5,708 nt of DNA from Woeseiaceae bacterium (lineage in GTDB: Bacteria; Pseudomonadota; Gammaproteobacteria; Steroidobacterales; Woeseiaceae). Shown here piece after piece: positions 1-5,517 of this stretch; the first letter of the stretch is position 1; every line of letters starts with the position of its first letter. The stretch is from the NCBI GenBank assembly GCA_022866645.1, contig JALHUQ010000443.1, positions 1 through 5,708 of the forward strand, given 5' to 3'. Position numbers and translations under genes: made by a program. Below the pieces are notes generated by a model that worked only from the letters and a program-made list of their open reading frames with translations, ran no database searches and had not been told where the DNA came from.

Positions 1-48
1 ACACGAAGTGCCGGGGTGTACAACATATCCATAGCGGATCAAGGCTGA
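1..48 (+). CDS. 3' end of an upstream ExbD/TolR-family gene (partial)
   Basis: Frame 1 is open from the window edge to a TGA at 46-48 and encodes 15 residues, TRSAGVYNISIADQG. These line up with the last residues of the complete ExbD just downstream: R-S-AGV-Y-N-I-S-IA matches K-A-AGV-T-N-V-A-IA, followed by three polar or small residues and the stop. The alignment and the 24-bp gap to the next gene indicate the C-terminal tail of a first ExbD paralogue in the same operon. Tandem exbD genes ahead of tonB are a known arrangement in TonB2-type clusters of marine Gammaproteobacteria. Only the tail is visible, so the membrane helix and its aspartate cannot be checked. The family call is an inference from a short but well-aligned stretch. 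Confidence 0.7.
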   Translation, partial: TRSAGVYNISIADQG

Positions 49-72
49 GCGGGAACTCCATAGGGAATACAC

Positions 73-477
73 ATGCGAAAGAATCATTCACTGGGTCACG
101 AGGAAGAAAGTGAAGAGATCAACCTGACGCCGATGCTCGACGTCGTGTTCATCATGCTCATCTTTTTCATCGTTACAGCGACTTTTATTAAGGAAGCTGG
201 TATTCAGGTTGACCGCCCGGATACCGTTACGGCAGATACTCAGGATGACGCGTCAATTCTGATCGCGATCAGCTCAAATGATGAGATCTGGGTTGATCGC
301 AAGGAACGAGCGCCGCAGGAACTTCGAGGAGTCATCGAACGCCTGCACGCCGAGAATCCAAAAGGATCAATTGTTATTCAAGCTGATGAGGAGTCAACCA
401 ACGAGAAGCTTGTTCTCGTCCTGGCGGCGGCCAAGGCCGCTGGTGTGACGAACGTGGCGATCGCCTCGGATAACTGA
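73..477 (+). CDS. exbD: Biopolymer transport protein ExbD (second paralogue)
   Basis: This 134-residue protein has the ExbD/TolR plan: a short charged cytoplasmic N-terminus (1-15), the hallmark stretch INLTPMLDVVFIMLIFF (16-32), one membrane helix at about 22-42, then a periplasmic domain to the end. Asp23 sits where E. coli ExbD has Asp25, the protonatable residue needed for proton-motive-force coupling. ExbD works in the inner membrane inside an ExbB pentamer and energises TonB, which opens outer-membrane receptors for siderophores, haem, vitamins or glycans. Length is close to the E. coli protein (141). The ATG at 73 follows AGGGAA (62-67) at normal spacing and comes 24 bp after the preceding ExbD-like stop. 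tonB follows after 96 bp, which favours the TonB rather than the Tol-Pal system. The family call is secure; the transported substrate cannot be told. Confidence 0.95.
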   Translation: MRKNHSLGHEEESEEINLTPMLDVVFIMLIFFIVTATFIKEAGIQVDRPDTVTADTQDDASILIAISSNDEIWVDRKERAPQELRGVIERLHAENPKGSIVIQADEESTNEKLVLVLAAAKAAGVTNVAIASDN

Positions 478-512
478 TCAGGAACCCGACAGCAAGATGA
501 GTGTCTTAAATA

Positions 513-526
513 CCAGGTCCGCCTGG
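513..526 (+). other. Small hairpin in the exbD-tonB spacer
   Basis: CCAGG (513-517) and CCTGG (522-526) form a perfect 5-bp stem closing the four-base loop TCCG, which fits the stable UNCG tetraloop class in RNA. No T-run follows, so it is not an intrinsic terminator. It lies midway in the 96-bp spacer (478-573), the longest gap between the operon's genes. It could slow RNA decay or set the exbD to tonB expression ratio, but it may be chance. Confidence 0.35.
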
Positions 527-573
527 CATAGCAGGGAGACGAAGCGGCTGAACCCGCCGAGGAGATTTGGACC

Positions 574-1179
574 ATGATAGGTCGTTACGCATTTTCAATA
601 CTAATAGGCACAGTGGTGACACTGAGCTTGTTATTCATCATGCAGCTGCTCATCGTTACCGGTAAGCAAGCCCTGACCGACCCGCGCGAGCGGCACAAAC
701 TGGAATTCGTTCGAATCAAAAGGAATGAGGACGTCAATACCCAGGATCTGACGCCGGAGAAGCCGCCGAAGCCGCCTGAGACACCGCCTGAGACACCGCC
801 GCAGGACAGGGACAATATTGATCCAAATGCACCTACGATCGATGTTGGCCGACCTGAAGTTAATGCCAATACCGATATTGGTGGTCCCGGCGCCATGAAC
901 ATTGCCGAAGGTGATTACTTGCCGATCGTCCGGGTCGCACCGGTGTATCCGTCGCGAGCTTTGTCACGCGGTCTGGAAGGCTTTGTCGACATGTCTTTCA
1001 CAGTGACGGCGACGGGAAGCGTAAGAGACCCAATCGTATTGCAGTCCACTAGCAGCCTGTTTGAGCGTGCGGCAACGCAGGCCGTACTGAAATTCAAGTA
1101 CAAACCACGCGTTGTCGATGGGGTCCCGGTCGAAGTGTCGGGTGTAAAGACGCGAATAAAATTTGAGCTCGAAGAGTAA
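574..1179 (+). CDS. tonB: TonB family energy transducer (short TonB2 type)
   Basis: The 201-residue protein has a single N-terminal membrane anchor (about 5-29, ending FIMQLLIV), a charged segment, a proline-rich stretch at 61-76 (PEKPPKPPETPPETPP), a flexible acidic linker, and a C-terminal TonB domain (about 114-201). That domain has APVYP (122-126), the helix SRALSRGLEG, the strand around VDMSFTVTATGSV, and FERAATQAVLKFKYKP (163-178), all typical of the fold that binds the TonB box of outer-membrane receptors. It should transmit energy from the ExbB-ExbD motor. It is shorter than E. coli TonB (239), mainly in the linker. The predicted helix contains no histidine, whereas E. coli TonB depends on His20; short TonB2-type proteins seem to differ here. 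The ATG is preceded by GAGGAG (559-564) with a 9-nt gap. Confidence 0.93.
   Translation: MIGRYAFSILIGTVVTLSLLFIMQLLIVTGKQALTDPRERHKLEFVRIKRNEDVNTQDLTPEKPPKPPETPPETPPQDRDNIDPNAPTIDVGRPEVNANTDIGGPGAMNIAEGDYLPIVRVAPVYPSRALSRGLEGFVDMSFTVTATGSVRDPIVLQSTSSLFERAATQAVLKFKYKPRVVDGVPVEVSGVKTRIKFELEE
772..800 (+). repeat. Tandem 12-bp repeat in the tonB proline-rich linker
   Basis: CCGCCTGAGACA occurs twice back to back (772-783, 784-795), followed by a partial third copy, CCGCC (796-800). The unit is a whole number of codons and encodes PPET, giving PPETPPETPP at residues 67-76. An in-frame repeat like this can gain or lose units by slippage and so change the length of the periplasm-spanning linker without breaking the frame. 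Confidence 0.85.
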
Positions 1180-1230
1180 GGACGAGTGATAGCCCTTGGC
1201 GGGGAATCTATCCAAAAGGATATATTTTGT

Positions 1231-2586
1231 ATGAATACTAATCGTGGAATATCTCTGAAGTTATGCGTGTTGCTACTTGCCGGAATGCTGGCCAGCGGTA
1301 CTGCAGCTGCGCAAGGTAGCGGTCAGGCGGATAAAGACGATGATACCAAGACCAAGCAAGCTCAGGCTGTTAGTAAAGAAGTCTATGAGCGAATTACCAA
1401 AGCGCAGGAAATGGTGGACGCCAAAGATTACAACGGTGCTCTGAAGTTACTGAACAGTCTCTATAATCCTGACAAGTTGACCGAATATGAACAAGCCAAC
1501 GTGCTTAACTACATTGGCTTCATTCATTACAACATGGACAATACTCCGGCCGCCCTTAAGACCTATGAGAAATTACTAGCCATCCCCAGTCTTGAGCCAC
1601 AGATGGCAAAACAGATTACATTCACGATGGCCCAGTTGTATACGGTAGAGGAGAATTACGCGAAAGCACTGACAGCGCTCGATAAGTGGTTCACCCTGGA
1701 ACCGAACCCGGCGCCAGAGCCATTTATTCTCAAAGCTCAAATACTTTATAACCTGAATCGTTTTCAGGACATGGTAAAGCCAATTGAAACAGCCATGGAT
1801 GTTGCTCGCAATCGCGACACTCCCATCAAAGAAGATTGGTGGGGACTACTCAATTTTGCTTACTTTCAACAGGAAAATTACATCAAGGTTCGCGATATTC
1901 AAAAAATATTGCTGCAAACCTGGCCGAAGAAACGTTATTGGCTATCTTTGGCTGGCGCATACACGGAATTGGGCGAGGATGAAAAACTGATCTATGCCTA
2001 TGACGCCGCTTTCACTCAGGGCATGTTGGTGAAAGGGACAGAGTTCGTGACGATGGCGCAGCTTTTTCTGCAGGCCGACGTCCCCTATAAAGCTGCGACG
2101 TTACTGCAGGAAAAGATCGATGCAGGCGTAGTTGAAAAGAATGAAAAAAACTACCGTCTTTTGTCGCAAGCCTGGATGTTGGCTATGGAGGATTCGAAAG
2201 CGATTCCGGCGTTAAAGAAAGCTGCCGCATTGGCCAAAGATGGCGAGGTCGACGCACGCCTCGCAAATTCTCATTTGAATATTGGTGAATACGCCGAATG
2301 TGTCGACGCGGCCAAAGCGGCCATCCGCAAGGGCGGTTTGAAAAGCCCGGATTATGTGCAGATTTCCCTCGGTATGTGCTTGTATAACCAGCGTAAATAC
2401 AGTGACGCAAAAAACGCTTTTAATGAAGCAGCGAAAACGCCTCGATCACAACGCACTTCGTCCCAGTGGATTGCCGTCATAGATCAGGAAATCGAGCGTA
2501 ATCGGCAGATAAGGCTAGCCGAGGAAGCGGCACAAAAGAAACGCAAGGAAATTGAGACTCGAAAAGCCGAGAGCTCACGCGCCTAG
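1231..2586 (+). CDS. Secreted tetratricopeptide-repeat protein of the TonB2 operon
   Basis: From the ATG at 1231 the product is 451 residues. Residues 1-28 look like a Sec signal peptide: basic start (MNTNRGISLK), hydrophobic core LCVLLLAGMLA, and a cleavage region SGTAAAQ. No cysteine suits a lipobox, so the mature protein is probably soluble in the periplasm. The rest is mostly paired helices of TPR type, with recurring signatures such as VLNYIGFIHYNMDNTPAALK, AQLYTVEENYAKALTALDKW, AYTELGEDEKLIYAYDAAF and GMCLYNQRKYSDAKNAFNEA. A charged helical tail rich in E, K and R (about 415-451) could form a coiled coil. The gene sits 51 bp after tonB and is last before the terminator. TPR proteins in this place are common in TonB2 clusters and probably scaffold the complex, but no precise function is known to me. 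An in-frame GTG at 1186 would add 15 residues ahead of the signal peptide; its AAGGA is only 3 nt away. For 1231 the AAGGA at 1216-1220 has a 10-nt gap, so I prefer 1231. Confidence 0.85.
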   Translation: MNTNRGISLKLCVLLLAGMLASGTAAAQGSGQADKDDDTKTKQAQAVSKEVYERITKAQEMVDAKDYNGALKLLNSLYNPDKLTEYEQANVLNYIGFIHYNMDNTPAALKTYEKLLAIPSLEPQMAKQITFTMAQLYTVEENYAKALTALDKWFTLEPNPAPEPFILKAQILYNLNRFQDMVKPIETAMDVARNRDTPIKEDWWGLLNFAYFQQENYIKVRDIQKILLQTWPKKRYWLSLAGAYTELGEDEKLIYAYDAAFTQGMLVKGTEFVTMAQLFLQADVPYKAATLLQEKIDAGVVEKNEKNYRLLSQAWMLAMEDSKAIPALKKAAALAKDGEVDARLANSHLNIGEYAECVDAAKAAIRKGGLKSPDYVQISLGMCLYNQRKYSDAKNAFNEAAKTPRSQRTSSQWIAVIDQEIERNRQIRLAEEAAQKKRKEIETRKAESSRA

Positions 2587-2624
2587 TACTGAGGTTTTAA
2601 TCGCGTTAGTTGTGTATTAATCAC

Positions 2625-2663
2625 TAAGGGCGTTGACCATTCCCGGTCAACGCCCTTATTATT
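2625..2663 (+). terminator. Rho-independent terminator of the TonB operon
   Basis: TAAGGGCGTTGACC (2625-2638) and GGTCAACGCCCTTA (2645-2658) form a perfect 14-bp stem around the 6-nt loop ATTCCC, followed by the T-rich TTATT. It lies 38 bp after the TPR stop and should end the exbD-tonB-TPR transcript. The T-run is interrupted by A residues, so the long GC-rich stem is the strong part of the signal. Confidence 0.85.
2633..2662 (+). promoter_or_regulatory. Candidate sigma-70 promoter of the ferredoxin-peroxiredoxin unit
   Basis: TTGACC (2633-2638) matches the -35 consensus at 5 of 6 positions, and TATTAT (2657-2662) matches the -10 consensus at 5 of 6, with 18 bp between them. Transcription would begin near 2669, giving a leader of about 23 nt that still holds the ferredoxin Shine-Dalgarno site. 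The -35 box lies in the left arm of the terminator hairpin and the -10 box starts at the base of the right arm. Inferred by eye. Confidence 0.5.
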
Positions 2664-2691
2664 GCGCGCTTTTGAGTTACGGAAATGAGCC

Positions 2692-3012
2692 ATGCCGAAA
2701 ATCATCTATTGCACTCCAGACGGAACACGACACGAAGTCGAGGTCGAGAATGGTTACTCGGTCATGGAAGGGGCCATAAACAACAATATTGATGGAATTG
2801 TCGCTGAATGCGGCGGTGCATGTGCATGCGCGACCTGTCATAGTTATATCGACGATGCCTGGCTCGCCAAGTTGCCGGAAATGGACGACATGGAGGACAG
2901 CATGCTGGACGCGGCATTCGACCGTAGGGCAAATAGCCGCCTCACCTGCCAGATTGAAATATCAGACAAACTCGACGGTCTGGTTGTACACGTCGCCGAG
3001 AACGAATATTAA
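2692..3012 (+). CDS. [2Fe-2S] ferredoxin, adrenodoxin/putidaredoxin type
   Basis: The 106-residue protein carries the vertebrate-type cluster motif C40-x5-C46-x2-C49 with the fourth ligand C86 (SRLTCQIEI). Allowing for the initiator Met, these are the same spacings as putidaredoxin C39, C45, C48 and C86. The loop reads CGGACACATCHSY, so C44 is an extra, non-ligand cysteine. An acidic segment at 62-73 (PEMDDMEDSMLD) matches the helix by which adrenodoxin docks to its reductase and P450. The C-terminus ends in Tyr106, where putidaredoxin ends in a functionally important Trp. It is a soluble one-electron carrier; in bacteria such proteins serve P450s, Rieske oxygenases or Fe-S assembly. No reductase, P450 or isc gene is in view, so the partner is unknown. 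ACGGAA (2679-2684) precedes the ATG by 7 nt. The peroxiredoxin gene starts 27 bp after its stop, suggesting co-transcription. Confidence 0.93.
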   Translation: MPKIIYCTPDGTRHEVEVENGYSVMEGAINNNIDGIVAECGGACACATCHSYIDDAWLAKLPEMDDMEDSMLDAAFDRRANSRLTCQIEISDKLDGLVVHVAENEY

Positions 3013-3039
3013 ACATTAGTTCACACAGGAGCTCTCAAA

Positions 3040-3522
3040 ATGACCATAGCCACAGGCGACAAGATGCCATCAGGTACCTTCGGAATTATGACCGAGGCGG
3101 GACCCGGAGCCATCTCGACTGACAAACTTTTTTCCGGCAAGAAGGTCGTGCTGGTTTCAGTGCCTGGCGCCTTTACGCCAACATGTTCGATGAACCATCT
3201 ACCCGGCTACGTTGATCACGCAGACGCGTTGCGGGACAAGAACGTCGATACGATCGCGTGTATGGCGGTTAACGACGTGTTCGTAATGGACGCCTGGGGC
3301 AAGGACCGCGGTGTCGGTGACGACGTGATGATGCTCGCAGATGGTAATGGAGAATATGCCGCTGCTCTCGGTCTCGAGCTCGACGCGTCGGGATTTGGAA
3401 TGGGGACACGCGGGCAACGATTTGTCATCGTCGTGGACAACGGCGTGGCTACTCATGTTGCGATAGAAGCGCCCGGTAAATTCGAGGTCAGCAAAGCCGA
3501 AGCCGTACTCGCAGCCCTCTAG
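3040..3522 (+). CDS. Peroxiredoxin, Prx5 family
   Basis: This is a 160-residue thioredoxin-fold peroxidase that reduces hydrogen peroxide and organic hydroperoxides in the cytoplasm. The active-site motif is P42-GAF-T46-PT-C49, giving peroxidatic Cys49 in the Prx5 form PGAFTPTCS. Other family marks are CMAVNDVFVMDAWGK (74-88) and the arginines R124 and R127 in TRGQRFVIVV, one of which should correspond to the active-site Arg. The only other cysteine is Cys74, at the common internal position. There is no C-terminal resolving cysteine like that of human PRDX5 and no fused glutaredoxin domain, so an outside thiol or other donor must recycle it. AGGAG (3027-3031) lies 8 nt before the ATG. The gene follows the ferredoxin by 27 bp and meets etfA tail to tail, with the two stop codons overlapping. 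Confidence 0.93.
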   Translation: MTIATGDKMPSGTFGIMTEAGPGAISTDKLFSGKKVVLVSVPGAFTPTCSMNHLPGYVDHADALRDKNVDTIACMAVNDVFVMDAWGKDRGVGDDVMMLADGNGEYAAALGLELDASGFGMGTRGQRFVIVVDNGVATHVAIEAPGKFEVSKAEAVLAAL

Positions 3523-3534
3523 CCGAGGGCTTTT
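3513..3534 (+). terminator. Intrinsic terminator spanning the prx/etfA stop codons
   Basis: AGCCCTC (3513-3519) pairs with GAGGGCT (3525-3531) around the loop TAGCC, then TTTT ends at 3534. It should stop the ferredoxin-peroxiredoxin transcript. The prx stop TAG (3520-3522) lies in the loop, and the right arm plus T-run lie within the 3' coding end of etfA. On the minus strand no T-run follows the hairpin, so it should act in the plus direction only. Confidence 0.65.
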
Positions 3535-4463
3535 GTCAGCTCAGGTACTGCGCTAAAGAGGTCAGCGACCAGACCGATATCGGCAACTTCGAAAATTGGC
3601 GACTCTTCGTCTTTGTTGATTGCGACTATGGTTCCCGCGTCTTTTATACCGGTCAGGTGCTGAATAGCGCCAGAGATACCAATTGCAATATACAAATCAG
3701 GCGCAATGATCTTGCCCGTCTGTCCGACCTGCAATTCATTCGGCACGTATCCAGCATCAACCGCCGCACGCGATGCGCCGACACCAGCGCCTAATTTATC
3801 CGCCAGTCTGTAAATCATCTGGAAGTTTTCCTCGCTCCCAAGAGCTCGACCGCCCGCCACTACCCTTGTAGCCGTTTGCAGGTCAGGCCGGTCGGTAGCA
3901 CCAGATTTCAGCTCAGTGACACGAGTATGCGACGGCACATCGACAGTAGTGTTCGCGCTTACGATTTCGGCGGAATTGCCGCCTCCGGCGACGCTGTAAG
4001 AGGCAAGGCGAGCCGTGGCCACAACGACACTGTCGGCAGGCGCTTCTACTTTAGCCACTGCACTACCGGCGTAAATTGGGCGTTTGAATGTGTGACTACC
4101 TTCGACACTCATGATATCGCTGACCTGATTGACGCCCATTAGCGCGGCGACCCGGGGCATCAAGTCTTTGCCAAAAGTTGTCGATGGACCGAAAACGTGT
4201 GTGTAGTCGCTCGCAAGGACAACTATTTGCGGAGCGAGCACCGCAGCGATGGCATGTTCATTTTCAGCCCGCTCAACCGTTAGAACACGAGATACGAATT
4301 CGATCTGGGCCGCCTCTGCCGCGATAGGTCCTGCAACCGACGCCAACACCACGATGTCGATCTCGGCTCCGTTGATGCACGCAGCACAGGAAACCGTTTT
4401 CGCGGTGCCGGAATTCAGAACTTTTCCGTCATGCTCTGCAACCACAAGAATTTTCGAGATCAT
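3519..4463 (-). CDS. etfA: Electron transfer flavoprotein subunit alpha
   Basis: The 314-residue protein has an N-terminal alpha/beta domain (1 to about 195, starting ISKILVVAEHDGKV) and the C-terminal FAD-binding domain. In the latter are ATRVVAGGRALGSEENF (198-214), GAGVGASRAAVDAGYVPN (225-242), VGQTGKIIAPDLYIAIGISG (246-265), GAIQHLTGIKD (265-275) and the closing VAINKDEESPIFEVADIGLV. Ser231, Arg232, Gln247, Thr249, His269 and Asn283 are at the expected flavin-contacting places. With EtfB it forms the soluble dimer that takes electrons from acyl-CoA and other dehydrogenases and passes them to ETF:quinone oxidoreductase. Length is normal and no motif is missing. The start overlaps the etfB stop (ATGA, 4463-4460), with AAAGGA shortly upstream inside etfB, indicating translational coupling. 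The stop is inside a CTAG shared with the convergent peroxiredoxin gene. Confidence 0.97.
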   Translation of the reverse strand: MISKILVVAEHDGKVLNSGTAKTVSCAACINGAEIDIVVLASVAGPIAAEAAQIEFVSRVLTVERAENEHAIAAVLAPQIVVLASDYTHVFGPSTTFGKDLMPRVAALMGVNQVSDIMSVEGSHTFKRPIYAGSAVAKVEAPADSVVVATARLASYSVAGGGNSAEIVSANTTVDVPSHTRVTELKSGATDRPDLQTATRVVAGGRALGSEENFQMIYRLADKLGAGVGASRAAVDAGYVPNELQVGQTGKIIAPDLYIAIGISGAIQHLTGIKDAGTIVAINKDEESPIFEVADIGLVADLFSAVPELTKALG

Positions 4464-5209
4464 AATAGTCCTTTGTCTTTGAGCGCTGCCACCAATCCTG
4501 TGACATCCTTCACCATTACGCCCCGTGCGCGCTCGGCAGGCGGTTCAAAATCCAGCACTTTGATGGCCGGACCCGGCTCAATACCCATTGCGGCGAGCGA
4601 AATCTGTTCAAGAGGCTTCTTTTTAGCTTTCATAATGTCAGGAAGTTTTACGTAGCGGGGTTCATTGAGTCGGAGATCGACGGTAATGACGGCCGGCAAG
4701 TCTACTTCGACAATTTCCAGGCCTGCATCAACCTCGCGTGTAACTGTGACAGTGCCTCCGTTAACCGCCAGATGCGATGCGAAGGTGGCCTGCGGACGAC
4801 CCCAGATAGCCGCGAGCATTTGGCCTGTTTGACTGTTGTCATTATCGATCGCTTGTTTGCCCAACAATACAAGATCGATCGCATCTCGATCTACTATCGC
4901 CTTGAATATCCGGGCAACGCTGAGCGGATCCAGTCCGCCTCCAGCTTCAACCAAAATAGCGCGATCGGCTCCCATCGCCAGACCGGTACGCAATTGTTGC
5001 TGAGCGTCGGTAGAACCGACGGAAATGACGATTACCTCAGACGCGTCGCCGCGATCCTTGATACGCAGCGCTTCTTCAAGCGCAATTTCGTCGAAAGGAT
5101 TGATGCTCATTTTGACGCCGTCGGTCTCTACGCCAGTGCCGTCGCTCTTGACCCGTACCCTAACGTTGTAATCAACGACGCGTTTCAGGCCGACAAGAAT
5201 TTTTTCCAC
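4460..5209 (-). CDS. etfB: Electron transfer flavoprotein subunit beta
   Basis: From a GTG start at 5209-5207 the product is 249 residues, the usual bacterial EtfB length. It begins (M)EKILVGLKRVVDYNVRVRV and has the AMP-binding features SINPFDEIALEEALRIK (35-51), GLAMGADRAILVE (76-88) and the family signature VLLGKQAIDNDNSQTGQML (114-132). The recognition loop RYVKLPDIMKAKKK (185-198) includes Leu189, matching human ETF-beta Leu195, the residue that anchors partner dehydrogenases. This fits a housekeeping ETF of fatty-acid and amino-acid catabolism rather than a nitrogen-fixation or bifurcating ETF. The frame is open 50 codons further up to an ATG at 5359, but homology begins at VEKILVG and AGGAG lies 7 nt before the GTG, so I chose GTG. 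No ETF:quinone oxidoreductase gene is in the window. Confidence 0.96.
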   Translation of the reverse strand: MEKILVGLKRVVDYNVRVRVKSDGTGVETDGVKMSINPFDEIALEEALRIKDRGDASEVIVISVGSTDAQQQLRTGLAMGADRAILVEAGGGLDPLSVARIFKAIVDRDAIDLVLLGKQAIDNDNSQTGQMLAAIWGRPQATFASHLAVNGGTVTVTREVDAGLEIVEVDLPAVITVDLRLNEPRYVKLPDIMKAKKKPLEQISLAAMGIEPGPAIKVLDFEPPAERARGVMVKDVTGLVAALKDKGLL

Positions 5210-5244
5210 TTCAAAGCTCCTTTTCCCAAGTGGCGGGTATTGCG

Positions 5245-5273
5245 AATCTACTCTGGGGACCGCTATTGTCCAA
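5245..5273 (-). promoter_or_regulatory. etfB: Candidate promoter for etfBA
   Basis: On the minus strand TTGGAC (5273-5268) and TAGATT (5250-5245) are spaced by 17 bp and match the -35 and -10 consensus at 3 and 4 of 6 positions. The leader would be about 30 nt and keep the AGGAG site. A second pair, TTGTGT with GACAAT at 17 bp, lies just upstream and is about as good. The dyad TATTG-TC-CAATA (5264-5275) overlaps the -35 box. Inferred by eye, with no other support. Confidence 0.3.
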
Positions 5274-5435
5274 TACGCAATGAGCGCACACAACATCCAA
5301 GTGCAAAGAACGGTGAGGGTGGACGTGATGCGTCGCAGGCTTCTAATTTGGGCACACAAACCAGCACAATTTCTCGATCCTGACGATGGTCATATAGTCG
5401 ATACGGGCTGCGGATTTGTCGTAAACTTAACGCAG

Positions 5436-5449
5436 ATATTCACGAATAT
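5436..5449. promoter_or_regulatory. Perfect 14-bp dyad, possible operator
   Basis: ATATTC (5436-5441) and GAATAT (5444-5449) are exact inverted repeats around AC. The 2-nt centre is too small for an RNA hairpin loop, so a dimeric DNA-binding regulator is the more natural reading. It lies 69 bp before the lipoprotein start and about 230 bp from the etfB start. I do not recognise the motif as that of a known regulator. Confidence 0.3.
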
Positions 5450-5517
5450 TGGGTGGCTTTGGAGTAATTCTCCGTCTCTCTAGCCGTCGCAATCGACAAT
5501 TCTGATAGAGAATCATT

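Larger units (their letters stand above)
5210..5517. other. Divergent intergenic region between etfB and the lipoprotein gene
   Basis: This 308-bp stretch lies between two divergently transcribed genes and contains no ORF I accept. It must hold the etfBA promoter on the minus strand and probably the lipoprotein promoter on the plus strand. On the etfB side are the AGGAG site and the candidate promoter. On the lipoprotein side there is a perfect dyad, ATATTC-AC-GAATAT (5436-5449), and a partly Fur-box-like sequence at 5507-5521 overlapping the start codon. I found no convincing plus-strand -35/-10 pair and no RNA gene. The middle (about 5300-5430) shows nothing I can interpret. Confidence 0.6.

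Noticed and set aside
378..575. Minus-strand ORF over the exbD end and exbD-tonB spacer
   Set aside because: It is low-complexity (Ser/Ala-rich), overlaps exbD and has no plausible start signal or homology.
1186..1230. GTG start adding 15 residues to the TPR protein
   Set aside because: It would put 15 residues ahead of a well-formed signal peptide, and its AAGGA is only 3 nt from the GTG.
3876..4142. Plus-strand ORFs opposite etfA (also 4249-4482 and 4431-4655)
   Set aside because: They are antisense to a complete, well-conserved etfA/etfB pair and show no family features of their own.
5210..5359. 50-codon N-terminal extension of EtfB from an upstream ATG, with a hydrophobic segment that looks like a membrane helix
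   Set aside because: EtfB homology begins at VEKILVG, the GTG there has AGGAG at 7 nt, and the 249-residue length fits the family. A membrane anchor on this soluble protein would be unexpected.
4772..5383. Plus-strand ORF of 203 residues opposite etfB
   Set aside because: It is fully antisense to a strongly conserved etfB over most of its length, has no recognisable domain, and is explained as a frame shadow of the codon bias of etfB.
5370..5398. Possible plus-strand promoter with TATAGT (5393-5398) as -10 box
   Set aside because: The hexamer 17 bp upstream (TTTCTC) matches only 2 of 6 -35 positions and the leader to 5518 would be over 110 nt.
5461..5473. GGAG-TAATT-CTCC hairpin
   Set aside because: The stem is only 4 bp, with no T-run and no gene end to terminate; it is likely chance.
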